A DNA stretch of 64,000 nt, taken from contig NZ_JGVU02000001.1 of the NCBI RefSeq assembly GCF_000708755.2, forward strand, positions 248,001 through 312,000, given 5' to 3'. Below the pieces are notes generated by a model, which did no database searches, was not told the DNA's origin, and saw only the letters and a list, made by a program, of their open reading frames with translations. Shown in pieces: positions 7,305 to 16,742 of this stretch; within the stretch, counting starts at the first letter, position 1; each line of letters opens with the position of its first letter. The translations under genes and the position numbers were made by a program. The stretch is from Metabacillus indicus LMG 22858. Its GTDB lineage: Bacteria > Bacillota > Bacilli > Bacillales > Bacillaceae.

Positions 7305-8960
7305 ATGAAAAAGAAAATGAAACTTCTGCTTGCAGGCTTTTTGGCAGCTGCTGCAATGAGCGGTTGTGTAAGCAAAGATGTAAGCGATACCACTGAGGGC
7401 GTCAACGCGAATATGGAGCCGCTTGGAGGATATTCTGAGCCAGTTGAGGTTTCAATTGGTAAAGGAATTGATCCGAATTATAAGTTTAATGGAGAAGATA
7501 CTGCCGAGAATAACGTGTATACACGATGGCTGAAAAAAGAATATAACATTCATGTCAAACATGAATGGGAAGCAGCTTCCGCCGATTATGAGCAGAAAGT
7601 CAGTTTGTCTATAGCAAGCAACGATTTGCCAGATGCCATGATGGTAAATGAATCTCAGCTGAAACAAATGATAAAAGCTGATCAGCTTGCAGATCTTTCT
7701 GAAGTATACAAAAAAGCAGGAGCCCCAAGATTAAAAGCCATTTATGACTCAAATCCGGGACTGCTTGAAAATGTAACATATGAGGGGAAGCTTTACGCTC
7801 TGCCTGAAACAACGCTCCCTTCAGCACCAATGACATGGATAAGAAAAGACTGGCTTGATGAGCTTGGCTTAAAAGAGCCTAAAAGCCTCGAAGATCTAAA
7901 AACAATTGCAAAAGCATTTATTGATAATAAAATGGGCGGAGAAAACACGGTAGGAATTGTAGGAACAGCCCAGGGCGGATCCCTTTATTCAACTTTCCTG
8001 ACTTCAGGCGACCACTCCTTTAACCTTTCTCCATTGTTTTTTGCAAATGATGCTTACCCTGGAATATGGGTTAAAGACAAAGACGGACAGGCAGTATACG
8101 GTTCAACCACACCTGAAACGAAGAAAACATTGGGTATGCTAAGAGACTGGTATAAAGAAGGATTGATTGACAAAGAGCTTGGCTTGAGAAAAAGTGCACA
8201 AGAAGTGATCGTCAGCGGAAAAGCAGGGATTTTCTTTGGTCCATGGCACTCTCCGTACAGTATTCAGGATGCAATTAAGAATGATCCAAAAGCGAACTGG
8301 AGGCCTTACCTTGCTCCTGTTGATGATTCGGGGAAGTTTAATTCAAATGAGACAACCGGCAGCCAGTATATCGTTGTGAATAAGAACTTTAAAAATCCTG
8401 AAGCGATCATTAAGATGCTGAATATCCACGTGAGTGAAAAAGCGAAAAGCTACGAGAAAGAAGTAGCGGACAGACAGATGACCTCACAGGAAATCCCGCT
8501 TTTTATTATTGCAGGACACGGAGATCAGCTTGAATATGCAGTAAGCTCGACTCAGAAGCATCTTGCAGGTGAAGTAGAGCTTGAAGAGATTGATAAGATC
8601 AACTACGGGTTCGCATATGATCTTTCAGCACATGCGAAAAATGTGAAGAAAGAGCCGTATGATAATTACGATATTCAATACTGGGACAAACAAGGGGACG
8701 AGGCGTTCTTCAGTCATGTTTATGCTCACTTAAATGGCGGCTCAACATTTGTGAATGCTGATATTAATTACGTGAGAAGTCTTGCAACAGCTAAAACGAA
8801 AACAATGGAATCAAGATGGGCAAATTTAAGCAAGCTTGAAGATGAGACATTCCTGAAGATTATCTTCGGAACGGCGCCCCTGAGCGAGTTTGACTCCTTT
8901 GTTAAGAAATGGAACAAACAGGGCGGTAAACAAATCACAAAAGAGGTCAACGAGCAATAG
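7305..8960 (+). CDS. Extracellular solute-binding lipoprotein of a carbohydrate ABC importer (LplA/YtcQ type)
   Basis: 551 residues. The N-terminus MKKKMKLLLAGFLAAAAMSG followed by C is a lipoprotein signal peptide with an MSGC lipobox, so the mature protein is anchored outside the membrane at Cys21. The rest is a family-1 solute-binding fold (about 50-540), with the usual WLKKEYNIHV, SIASNDLPDAM, TWIRKDWLDELGL and GIFFGPWHSP blocks; this long subfamily includes B. subtilis LplA and YtcQ. It delivers an oligosaccharide to the two permeases encoded downstream. An AGGGGG ribosome binding site precedes the ATG. The gene starts a four-gene operon with a cre-like site upstream; given the GH13 enzyme at the end, maltodextrin-like glucans are the likely ligand. 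That is an inference. Confidence 0.9.
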   Translation: MKKKMKLLLAGFLAAAAMSGCVSKDVSDTTEGVNANMEPLGGYSEPVEVSIGKGIDPNYKFNGEDTAENNVYTRWLKKEYNIHVKHEWEAASADYEQKVSLSIASNDLPDAMMVNESQLKQMIKADQLADLSEVYKKAGAPRLKAIYDSNPGLLENVTYEGKLYALPETTLPSAPMTWIRKDWLDELGLKEPKSLEDLKTIAKAFIDNKMGGENTVGIVGTAQGGSLYSTFLTSGDHSFNLSPLFFANDAYPGIWVKDKDGQAVYGSTTPETKKTLGMLRDWYKEGLIDKELGLRKSAQEVIVSGKAGIFFGPWHSPYSIQDAIKNDPKANWRPYLAPVDDSGKFNSNETTGSQYIVVNKNFKNPEAIIKMLNIHVSEKAKSYEKEVADRQMTSQEIPLFIIAGHGDQLEYAVSSTQKHLAGEVELEEIDKINYGFAYDLSAHAKNVKKEPYDNYDIQYWDKQGDEAFFSHVYAHLNGGSTFVNADINYVRSLATAKTKTMESRWANLSKLEDETFLKIIFGTAPLSEFDSFVKKWNKQGGKQITKEVNEQ

Positions 8961-9016
8961 AGTTCTTGAGACGGGTGAAAGCTGCTCGTCTCTCTGACTT
9001 TAAGGAGGATATCTAA

Positions 9017-9982
9017 ATGAAAAGTAAAGAAGTTTACAATGGTGAACCGCTCACAGTGCCTCATGTGAAAGTGCGTGCAGGAGTTTTGCCGAAATTCATG
9101 AAATCCAATGGCTTTCACTATTCATTGATGCTGCTGCCGGGCTTGATCTGGCTGATTTTTTTCAACCTTCTCCCAATGTACGGAATTCTGCTTGCCTTTA
9201 AGGATTTTAACCCGGGCCTTGGTTTATTAAAGTCCGCCTGGATCGGGCTTGAGAACTTCCGCTATATGTTTGAACTCGAAGACAGTGCTCAGATTTTCAA
9301 AAATACGATTTTCATAGCCATTGCAAAAATGGCATTAAACCTTATTGTTCCGTTAGTGTTTGCGCTAATGCTGAATGAAGCAAAGAATCGGTTATTTACC
9401 AGATCTGTGCAAACGATTGTGTATCTTCCTCACTTTTTATCGTGGGTAATCGTCGCAGGCATTCTACTCGATTTATTCTCTTTTACAGGACCTGTGAATC
9501 AGATGCTCGGGCTATTTGGTGTAGAACCTGTTCTATTTTTCTCAAATCCTGATATTTTCCCATCTATTGTTGTAGGAAGTGATGTATGGAAAGAATTTGG
9601 ATTTGGGGCAATCATCTACTTCGCAGCTCTAACTTCTATCAGTCCTGAACTTTATGAAGCAGCAGCCATAGATGGAGCTTCACAGTTCAAGCGGATTATT
9701 CATATTACGTTGCCAAGCATTCTGCCTGTAGCTGTCCTCCTCGGAACATTAAGCTTGGGAAATGTTTTAAATGCAGGATTTGATCAGATTTTCAATTTGT
9801 ATAATCCTTTGGTCTATTCAACCGGGGATATTATTGATACCTGGGTGTACAGAACTGGATTAATAGATATGCAATACGGTCTTGCTACAGCAGTAGGTCT
9901 TCTTAAATCAATTGTCAGTCTGATTTTAATTGCTGTTTCTTACCTTCTTGCTTACAGATTTGCAAACTATCGAATTTTCTAA
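9017..9982 (+). CDS. Carbohydrate ABC transporter permease (LplB type)
   Basis: 321 residues with six predicted membrane helices. The binding-protein-dependent transport signature is seen as EAAAIDGASQFKRIIHITLP around residues 214-233, the cytoplasmic EAA loop that contacts the ATPase. The length is typical of the MalF-like half. TAAGGAGGATATCTAA precedes the ATG. It lies between the lipoprotein and the second permease in one operon. No ATPase gene is present nearby; in Bacillus such systems share MsmX-type ATPases encoded elsewhere. Confidence 0.92.
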   Translation: MKSKEVYNGEPLTVPHVKVRAGVLPKFMKSNGFHYSLMLLPGLIWLIFFNLLPMYGILLAFKDFNPGLGLLKSAWIGLENFRYMFELEDSAQIFKNTIFIAIAKMALNLIVPLVFALMLNEAKNRLFTRSVQTIVYLPHFLSWVIVAGILLDLFSFTGPVNQMLGLFGVEPVLFFSNPDIFPSIVVGSDVWKEFGFGAIIYFAALTSISPELYEAAAIDGASQFKRIIHITLPSILPVAVLLGTLSLGNVLNAGFDQIFNLYNPLVYSTGDIIDTWVYRTGLIDMQYGLATAVGLLKSIVSLILIAVSYLLAYRFANYRIF

Positions 9983-10000
9983 GGATTGGAGGCATCATCC

Positions 10001-10885
10001 ATGGTAGAAGAGCGGTCATTTCTCACAAAATTTTTTAATGGTCTCAATATCTTTATTTTGCTTCTGATCACCCTTCTTTGCATATACCCAGTCTGGTACA
10101 TGCTCGTTGTTTCATTCAGTGACAAAGCAGCAGTCGCTGCCGGACAGGTGTTTTTCTGGCCAAAAGAATTTACTTTAAGTGCTTATGCGATGATTCTTGA
10201 AGATGCTCAGTTTTTTAAATCGTTCTCCATTTCAGTGACAAGGGTATTTTTAGGAGCCATTACAACATTTGTTGTCGTTGTCCTGATGGCATATCCCTTA
10301 TCCAAAACGTCTAAAGATTTTCGCCCGCGGAATGTGATTATGTGGACGCTCATATTTGCCATGTTGTTCAACGGAGGATTGATTCCGTGGTATATGACTA
10401 TGAAATCTCTAGGCATGACCAATAACATTTGGGGACTGGTTCTTGGTGGAGGGCTTCCTGTTTTTAATGTCATTCTCGTCATGAATTTTTTTAGAAATCT
10501 GCCAAAAGAACTCGAAGAATCTGCCATTATGGATGGAGCAGGACCTTGGCGGATACTGTTCCAAATCATTTTGCCGCTCTCAAAACCGGTTCTTGCTACC
10601 GTATTAGTGTTCACCATTGTATATCATTGGAATGAATTCTTTCAGGCTCTTGTACTCATGACGAAAAATGATAATTATCCTCTGCAAACCTATATTAGGC
10701 AGGTTACGGTAATAGCGGACGCTTCGAAACTAGACGCCGAATCAGCGAAGCGTCTTACCAATACGTCCAATCAGACATTGAATGCCGCTAAAATTTTCAT
10801 TTCAATGATACCGCTTTTAATTATTTATCCATTCTTCCAGAAATACTTCATTAAGGGGATAACGCTTGGTTCGGTTAAAGGATAA
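10001..10885 (+). CDS. Carbohydrate ABC transporter permease (YtcP/MalG type)
   Basis: 294 residues from ATG 10001, chosen because GGAGG lies at 9988-9992 with good spacing; a TTG at 9986 overlaps that site. Six membrane helices are apparent, and the EAA loop reads EESAIMDGAGPWRILFQIIL, followed by PLSKP. The C-terminus FFQKYFIKGITLGSVKG is the typical ending of this family. It pairs with the preceding permease (18-base gap) to form the channel of the importer. Confidence 0.92.
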   Translation: MVEERSFLTKFFNGLNIFILLLITLLCIYPVWYMLVVSFSDKAAVAAGQVFFWPKEFTLSAYAMILEDAQFFKSFSISVTRVFLGAITTFVVVVLMAYPLSKTSKDFRPRNVIMWTLIFAMLFNGGLIPWYMTMKSLGMTNNIWGLVLGGGLPVFNVILVMNFFRNLPKELEESAIMDGAGPWRILFQIILPLSKPVLATVLVFTIVYHWNEFFQALVLMTKNDNYPLQTYIRQVTVIADASKLDAESAKRLTNTSNQTLNAAKIFISMIPLLIIYPFFQKYFIKGITLGSVKG

Positions 10886-10907
10886 CGTAAATGAGGAGAG
10901 GATAAAT

Positions 10908-12614
10908 ATGAAAGTAAGGTTAAAAAGAATGGTCATGCTGCTACTGATAATGTCATTGATTGGATCACTTACAGTATCAGCAAAAGATGCTCAGCCTGCT
11001 GAAATGTCTGAAAATACAATTCGAATCTATTATGAAAGAGCAGATCAGTCCTTTGATGAATGGGGTCTCTGGCTGTGGGGAGATGTTGAGGTGCCTTCTG
11101 ATCAAATGGGAAGCTGGCCTATCGGGGCCACGGCTTTTTCCTCTGAACAGCTTGATCAAAATCGCGCATATATAGATATAAAACTAAAAGAGAATGCATC
11201 GAGTCTGAATTTTATTGTAGTCAATCGGCAGACAGGAGAAAAAGATGGAGGAAACAAAGTCTTTACACAATTTGAAGAAACGGGGGAAATCTTTGTGAAA
11301 GAAGGGGATGACACAGTTTATCTTAACTCAAAAGGTGTGCATAAGCCGGGAAAAAGCAAAGCACATTTTCCCAAGTGGTCAGATGACAGCGTCATTTATG
11401 AAGTGAATGTAAGACAGTATACGAAAGAGGGAACGTTTAAAGCATTTGAACAGCATTTACCCCGTTTGAAAAAATTAGGCGTTGAAATTCTATGGTTTAT
11501 GCCAATACATCCGATATCTGAAGAAGGAAGAATAGGAACTCTTGGTTCTTACTATGCAGTACAGGATTATAAAGCGGTCAATCCGGAATTTGGATCGATG
11601 GAAGATTTTAAAAGACTTGTAGATAAGGCACACAAAATGGGATTTAAAGTGTTGCTTGACTGGGTTGGAAACCATACAGGAAAAGACCATATCTGGACTC
11701 AAAACAGAGATTGGTACACCCTGGACAAGGAAGGAAATATTACTCATCCTCCAGGAACAAACTGGCTTGATGTATCAGATTTAAATTATGATAATCGGGA
11801 AATGCGCAACGCCATGACAGAGGCCATGAAATTTTGGGTGGAAGAAGCTGATATCGACGGCTATCGTGCGGATTACGCAAGCGGCGTGCCGGTTGATTTC
11901 TGGGAACAGGCCAGAAAAGAACTGGATAAAATCAAGCCAGTATATATGCTTGCAGAAGATAATATAAAACCTAACCTGTTAAATGAGGCTTTTAATGCAA
12001 ACTATGGGTGGGAATTAAATCACATCCTGCGTGAAGTTGCATCGGGCGGCAAAGAAATCAGTGCCATCGAAGCTTATCTTTCAAAAGTGAACGCACTCTA
12101 TCCAAAGGGTTCCTATCCTATGCACTGGACATCGAACCATGATGATAATTCGTGGGAAGGCACCACAGCTGAACTTTTTGGAGAGGCAGAAAAAACAATG
12201 GCAGCATTAACCTTTGTCATGCCGGGTGTACCTCTTATCTATTCAGGACAGGAAGCAGGGCTTAACAAGCGCCTCGCATTTTTTGATAAAGATGAAATAT
12301 CATGGAACGACATCTCTATGCAGGATTACTATACTGAACTTGTGAAACTGAAAAAAGAAAACAAAGCATTGTGGAACGGATCAGCCGGCGGGAACGTAGA
12401 AAAAATTGAAACGGCAAGTGACAAGGTATTAGCTTTTTCCAGAAGCAAAGGAAAGTCAAAAGTCATTGTTTTCGCAAACCTTTCATCGTCTTCTGTTGCC
12501 TTTACAACAGATGCTGCAGCCGGGGAGTATAAAGTTTTTGGTGGGAATCAGTATACTTCTGTAAACAAAGAGGTTCAATTAGACCCATGGGAAATTCTTA
12601 TTTTATCCAAATGA
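10908..12614 (+). CDS. Secreted GH13 alpha-amylase-family glycosidase with N-terminal CBM41/PUD-like domain
   Basis: 568 residues from ATG 10908 (GAGGAGAGG upstream); an earlier TTG at 10866 would overlap the permease and destroy the signal peptide. Residues 1-25 are a signal peptide (LLLIMSLIGSLTVSAKDA). Residues about 35-135 resemble the pullulanase-type PUD/CBM41 module (IRIYYERADQSFDEWGLWLW). The GH13 barrel follows, with all four catalytic regions: DWVGNH (251-256), GYRAD with nucleophile D322, acid/base E350 in MLAED, and NHDD with H411/D412. A small beta C-terminal domain closes it. It should cleave alpha-glucans outside the cell and feed the importer encoded just upstream. The exact specificity (alpha-1,4 or alpha-1,6) cannot be read from the sequence. 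Confidence 0.9.
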   Translation: MKVRLKRMVMLLLIMSLIGSLTVSAKDAQPAEMSENTIRIYYERADQSFDEWGLWLWGDVEVPSDQMGSWPIGATAFSSEQLDQNRAYIDIKLKENASSLNFIVVNRQTGEKDGGNKVFTQFEETGEIFVKEGDDTVYLNSKGVHKPGKSKAHFPKWSDDSVIYEVNVRQYTKEGTFKAFEQHLPRLKKLGVEILWFMPIHPISEEGRIGTLGSYYAVQDYKAVNPEFGSMEDFKRLVDKAHKMGFKVLLDWVGNHTGKDHIWTQNRDWYTLDKEGNITHPPGTNWLDVSDLNYDNREMRNAMTEAMKFWVEEADIDGYRADYASGVPVDFWEQARKELDKIKPVYMLAEDNIKPNLLNEAFNANYGWELNHILREVASGGKEISAIEAYLSKVNALYPKGSYPMHWTSNHDDNSWEGTTAELFGEAEKTMAALTFVMPGVPLIYSGQEAGLNKRLAFFDKDEISWNDISMQDYYTELVKLKKENKALWNGSAGGNVEKIETASDKVLAFSRSKGKSKVIVFANLSSSSVAFTTDAAAGEYKVFGGNQYTSVNKEVQLDPWEILILSK

Positions 12615-12633
12615 TCTGAAAGATGTTAAAAGG

Positions 12634-12665
12634 AAACCTGCGGGCTAACTGTTCGCAGGTTTTTC
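12634..12665 (+). terminator. Intrinsic terminator of the glycan operon
   Basis: The stem AACCTGCG / CGCAGGTT is followed by TTT(T). Confidence 0.85.
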
Positions 12666-12771
12666 AGTTGCTATAAAAAAGGGATATACATATAAAACGG
12701 AGAATAATTACCTCTAAATAAGACAAAACCGAATAGATCAGTTATCTGCCGGGACTTGGAGGTTCGAGAAC

Positions 12772-13206
12772 ATGTTCACAAAAAAGAAGGTGGAAACAAA
12801 AGAAAACCTTTATTGTATTGCTATTTTCACAGACAGAGAGTTGAGTGATAAAGAGTATGACGATCAATTAGAAAAAATCTATGATGGAGCAGATGAAAAT
12901 GTGGCGGTTGTGACTGAGATTGAACCGCCTGATGAAATGGTGGAGGATTTAAAGGCTGCTTTTCCTGACATTAAAATAGAAGTGCCGAGTTACGGCGTCT
13001 ACAAGTTTGACCCTGAAAAATTAGATGAAGAAACGAAGAAGATGGAGAAGAGGCACAAGTGGAAGAAATTTTTTAATACAATTCCTATTACTGAGTACCT
13101 TATCGTTGAAAATAAGGTCATGTATGATATCAACCAGGTTTTATTATTTACGACAGACATTCATGAGGTCATATCTTATATTAATGAAAATAAAGAGATG
13201 AGTTAA
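12772..13206 (+). CDS. Hypothetical protein
   Basis: 144 residues with TTGGAGGTTC upstream of the ATG. The protein is soluble, strongly charged and rich in Glu, Lys and Asp, with alternating beta/alpha character (ENLYCIAIFTDRELSDKEYD, then KVMYDINQVLLFTTDIHEVI). No signal peptide, membrane segment or catalytic motif is visible, and I do not recognise a family. It is monocistronic, following the glycan operon terminator and convergent with the NrnA-like gene. Confidence 0.7.
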   Translation: MFTKKKVETKENLYCIAIFTDRELSDKEYDDQLEKIYDGADENVAVVTEIEPPDEMVEDLKAAFPDIKIEVPSYGVYKFDPEKLDEETKKMEKRHKWKKFFNTIPITEYLIVENKVMYDINQVLLFTTDIHEVISYINENKEMS

Positions 13207-13265
13207 AGGGAACACAAATAGGGAAGTATCTGCATTTTCCTCGAAACTTGCTGAAGGAAAGAGGT

Positions 13266-14201
13266 TTACCTCATTCTCTTCTCCCCCAACTCTTCGATCA
13301 TCTCCTCAGTTTCCTCCCACGATGAAAGCAAGGCACCGGCTGCCAGCCTGTGTCCGCCTCCGCCGTAGTTCTTTGCGATTTCGTTTACAGCGATTGTTTT
13401 TGAACGGATTCGGACTCGGATTTTGCCGTCCTCCTCAATGAAAAGCACCCAGATGCGTGCAGGTACGTACGCGGTAAGGGCATGAATCAAAGATGCTGCT
13501 TCAGAGGAATCAAGACGAAGGTTTACAAGCATTTCCTTTGTTACACGAAGGCTCGCGATTCCCTGTTCAGTTACCTGTGCGCGGTATGAGACAAATGGTT
13601 TCCATTTTGAAAAATCAGTGCCGCTCTTCTTCATCAGACGATGGATGCGATCGGATTTAAAGGCGAATTTCTTTATCTGTGAAACAATCCTCAACGTTCG
13701 TTCACCGGCCATTCCATTCTTAAGCATGCCTGTATCTCCCATTATCCCCGCGTATAATGCAGAAGCTGCCTCATTTGTGAGTTTAAATGTCTCCGGATAG
13801 GAAAAAAACAAATCCCCCAGCATTTCGCACACGGAACTATATGAAGGGTCAATCCAACGCAAATCCCCATAGCTTTCCCCATCGGAATGATGATCGATTT
13901 TAACAAGGGTTTCCCCCATCAGACAGCGCTGGTCACTGATCCGCTTCGTTTCTGCCGTGTCACAGACAATGACAAGAGCGTCTCTATATTGATCGTCTTC
14001 AATCATATCCATGCTGCCGATCCATTCAAGGCTTTTCTCCGCGCCTCCCATTGCAAAGACTTTCTTTTCCGGAAACGATTGCTGCAGCGTTTTTTTCAGG
14101 GCGATCTGTGAACCGATGGCGTCAAAGTCAGGATGAATGTGGCGGTGGATGATGATGGTGGGGTGGGTGGTGATGGCTTTTAAAATGTCTGATTGTTCCA
14201 T
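13266..14201 (-). CDS. nrnA: NrnA-like DHH phosphoesterase (nanoRNase / pAp phosphatase)
   Basis: 311 residues, the usual NrnA length. The N-terminal DHH domain carries HRHIHPDFDAIGSQ (about 19-32), VIVCDTAE (about 80) and KIDHHSD (about 102-108), supplying the manganese ligands. The C-terminal DHHA1 domain has KIRVRIRSKTIAVNEIAKNY, then GGGGHRLAAGA. NrnA degrades 2-5 nucleotide RNAs and dephosphorylates pAp in the cytoplasm. GAGGTG lies six bases before the ATG. B. subtilis has further DHH paralogues, so the nrnA symbol is probable rather than certain. The decayed fragment at 635-930 is a paralogue of its C-terminal half. Confidence 0.85.
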   Translation of the reverse strand: MEQSDILKAITTHPTIIIHRHIHPDFDAIGSQIALKKTLQQSFPEKKVFAMGGAEKSLEWIGSMDMIEDDQYRDALVIVCDTAETKRISDQRCLMGETLVKIDHHSDGESYGDLRWIDPSYSSVCEMLGDLFFSYPETFKLTNEAASALYAGIMGDTGMLKNGMAGERTLRIVSQIKKFAFKSDRIHRLMKKSGTDFSKWKPFVSYRAQVTEQGIASLRVTKEMLVNLRLDSSEAASLIHALTAYVPARIWVLFIEEDGKIRVRIRSKTIAVNEIAKNYGGGGHRLAAGALLSSWEETEEMIEELGEKRMR

Positions 14202-14315
14202 GGATTACACCTCATTCAGTCTATTCGTAACCATTCTATCATAATTTTTTCATTTTCCATTCAAAGACTCGGTTTGTAAAATAGGAAGTAACAAGAAATA
14301 AAAGAAGAGGTTTAT

Positions 14316-14642
14316 ATGATGCCAATTTACAACAAACTGGTTCGCGACAGAATACCGGAAGTCATTGAAAAGACAGGGAAAAAATTTCATGCCACAGTCT
14401 TGTCTCAGGATGTATATATAGAAGAGTTAAAAAAGAAAAGCTTTGAGGAGTTGGAGGAGTATATAGCAGCGGAAACCGGTGCTGAAGCGTTGGAGGAGCT
14501 GGCCGACATGTTTGAAATCCTACATGCATTTGCTGCCGTTCACGGTTCAACCATTCAGGGAGTGGAGAAGATCAGGAAGGAAAAGGAACAGAAGCGGGGC
14601 GGGTTCAATGAGCGGATTTTCCTTGTGGATGTTGAGGATTGA
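14316..14642 (+). CDS. MazG-superfamily NTP pyrophosphohydrolase-like protein
   Basis: 108 residues beginning MMPIYNKLVRDRIPEVIEKT, the hallmark opening of the small phosphoribosyl-ATP-pyrophosphatase-like/MazG group. The helical metal-binding pattern ELEEYIAAETGAEALEELAD then MFEILHA supplies the acidic residues for Mg-dependent hydrolysis of nucleoside triphosphates; the KRGGF block near the C-terminus is also family-typical. It likely removes non-canonical nucleotides in the cytoplasm. Either ATG at 14316 or 14319 could be the start. It is monocistronic and ends at a bidirectional terminator shared with the YibE/F pair. Confidence 0.85.
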   Translation: MMPIYNKLVRDRIPEVIEKTGKKFHATVLSQDVYIEELKKKSFEELEEYIAAETGAEALEELADMFEILHAFAAVHGSTIQGVEKIRKEKEQKRGGFNERIFLVDVED

Positions 14643-14698
14643 GCAGATTTGAAGTAGATATTCACACTTTGAGAGTGAGCTCTATAAAAAATTGTAAT

Positions 14699-14748
14699 GA
14701 AAAAGGCTGTTCAGAACGCTAAACAGACATCCCAAACAGCCTTCTTTT
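14699..14748. terminator. Bidirectional terminator between the MazG-like and YibE/F genes
   Basis: AAGGCTGTT (14703-14711) pairs with AACAGCCTT (14735-14743), with an A-run before and a T-rich tract after, so it can serve both converging units. Confidence 0.8.
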
Positions 14749-14760
14749 CATTTCAATCTA

Positions 14761-15537
14761 TCATTCCTCAATCCGTCTCGGATCGCTCTTTTTTATATAA
14801 AATGCTGCGGCAATCCAAGAGGTAATCGGAATGACAATGGCAACTCCTATTCCAGCACACATGATGGTGATGATTTCGGCACTGAAGACTTTTGAATTGA
14901 CGATATCACCAATAGAATAAGATAAATCTTTAAACCAGATCAGGAGTCCGAGGTAGCTTCCAAAAAAGGCGAAAAACAGTGTGTTTGTGTTTGTGCCCAG
15001 AATGTCTCTTCCAATGGATAAGCCTGATGTGAACAATTCTTTTCTTTTTATGTTCGGATGATGCTTTACTATTTCGTGCATCGGGGATGTAATCGAGATG
15101 GCAATGTCAGTAATGGCGCCGATTGTACTCATGATAATTACAGAGGCTCCAATTTTGACAAAGTCGATTCCAATGAAAAGGGAAAACATGCTTAATTCTT
15201 CTACTTCTTCTTCTCCAAAACCTTGGATCATGAACTTATCGGTCAGAATAACAATGAGAAAGTAGAGCATAGCCAGCGTAATAATTGTTGAAATAAAGGC
15301 TGCAGTTGTTTTTTGATTCACTTCATTTATAAAAAATAAGTTCACGCAGCTGATAATAGCAGATGCAGCAAGCGTTAAAACAAGTGGATCAAGATTTGGA
15401 TCAGCCATGAAAAGGATAGCGAGAAAGAGGATGGCAAAATTCAGGAATAAAGCCGCAAATGATCTTGCCCCTTTTCTGCCTCCTATCATAATCATTAACA
15501 GAAACAAGATGGCAGCAAAACATACTAATGTATTCAT
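14761..15537 (-). CDS. YibE/F-family membrane protein (second of a pair)
   Basis: 258 residues with about seven or eight membrane helices. It corresponds to the compact YibF-like member: a membrane core with IGAITDIAISITSPMHEI around residue 140, then GLSIGRDILGTNTNTLFFAF, a block shared with its upstream partner. Its ATG overlaps the partner's stop (ATGA), so the two are translationally coupled and probably form one complex. The function of the family is unknown; a transport role is suggested only by topology. Confidence 0.85.
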   Translation of the reverse strand: MNTLVCFAAILFLLMIMIGGRKGARSFAALFLNFAILFLAILFMADPNLDPLVLTLAASAIISCVNLFFINEVNQKTTAAFISTIITLAMLYFLIVILTDKFMIQGFGEEEVEELSMFSLFIGIDFVKIGASVIIMSTIGAITDIAISITSPMHEIVKHHPNIKRKELFTSGLSIGRDILGTNTNTLFFAFFGSYLGLLIWFKDLSYSIGDIVNSKVFSAEIITIMCAGIGVAIVIPITSWIAAAFYIKKSDPRRIEE

Positions 15538-16664
15538 ATTCTTGCCTTCTTTCTGTTAATAAAATAGAGAGAGGTATAAAGACCAATTGGGATCGTGAGC
15601 ACAATTCCAATCCCTCCTGCCATAGCCCGGGCTAATTCCAATGATAGATTCATGGACAGTGTATATCCAAGCGGTGATGCATTTTTAAAATACAAAATCA
15701 GCATGGGAATGGATCCGCTTATGTAGGCGAAAAACAGAATATTGGTCATAGGCCCCATAATATCTTTTCCGATTTCCAGACCTGATGCTTTAAGTGCTTT
15801 TATAGATATTTGAGTGTTTTTTTCGTAAAGGCCAAAGATAGAGGAGGACATGGTGATTGCTACATCCATGACGGCTCCAAGGGATCCGACCATTACCCCA
15901 GCAATAAACACGACCTTCGGTGGGCGTGTTAAAAACTGCATTTCTTCATATCTAAGTCCAATACCAGATGTGAGCTTTAAAACGATCATGGCTATAAACA
16001 AAGAAATAAACGTCCCTAAAAGGGTCGCAGTAATGGCTGCATATGTTTTTCCGTTAAAGCCGTTGACGAGCAGCAAAGAAATCACGGTAAACAAGATGGC
16101 GCTTATGCTGCAGACGGCCAGCAAGCCTAACCCATTTTTATTCAGGTAAACGTCTAATGCATAGGACAAGAGCAATCCATTGACAGCGAGGCTGATGACA
16201 GAGAAAAATCCTTGTTTTTTCCCTACAAGCAGCAATGTGAAAATAAACAGCCATGATGCGATCATGATATATTTATCACGCTTTACATCTTTTACCGTAC
16301 CTGTTAAGGAGTTGTCAGTACTGCTGTCAATTGCAACAAACAGTTCATGTCCTGCGTGATATTTTTGATCGAAGGCCCCGGATAAGGAATATTCATTGGT
16401 AAGAGTGATCAATTTTCCTTTATCTTTTCCATTTTTCAGCTTTGCTGTAAGCTGCTGTGTGTACAGGCGGTCTTTATTATTATGCATGTCAGTTTCTTCA
16501 GATGAACCTGTCTGAGATGTCTTTATGACTTCTGCAATGGGCCGGTCATAGAATGAATGGTTATGATGCACGAACAAAAGGGAAGCTGCACAGCAAAATA
16601 ATAGCACAGTCGCCATCAACCATTTGTTAGAAAATAAACCGAGTAATCTTCTTGTAACTTTCAA
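15534..16664 (-). CDS. YibE/F-family membrane protein (first of a pair)
   Basis: I prefer TTG at 16664 (376 residues) because GGAGG lies seven bases before it; the ATG at 16682 contains that ribosome binding site inside its coding sequence. An N-terminal anchor (about 14-35) precedes an extracellular region of about 85 residues (to about 130), then about eight membrane helices. The core repeats the partner's motif: GAVMDVAITMSSSIFGL, then GLEIGKDIMGPMTNILFFAY. This is the larger YibE-like member with the external domain. Function unknown. Confidence 0.85.
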   Translation of the reverse strand: MKVTRRLLGLFSNKWLMATVLLFCCAASLLFVHHNHSFYDRPIAEVIKTSQTGSSEETDMHNNKDRLYTQQLTAKLKNGKDKGKLITLTNEYSLSGAFDQKYHAGHELFVAIDSSTDNSLTGTVKDVKRDKYIMIASWLFIFTLLLVGKKQGFFSVISLAVNGLLLSYALDVYLNKNGLGLLAVCSISAILFTVISLLLVNGFNGKTYAAITATLLGTFISLFIAMIVLKLTSGIGLRYEEMQFLTRPPKVVFIAGVMVGSLGAVMDVAITMSSSIFGLYEKNTQISIKALKASGLEIGKDIMGPMTNILFFAYISGSIPMLILYFKNASPLGYTLSMNLSLELARAMAGGIGIVLTIPIGLYTSLYFINRKKARI

Positions 16665-16742
16665 TACAAAACCTCCAGCCATCTCCCAAACATATTGAGA
16701 GGTGCCTCTAATCTACTGAGACACTATCCGATATTCCTCTGC

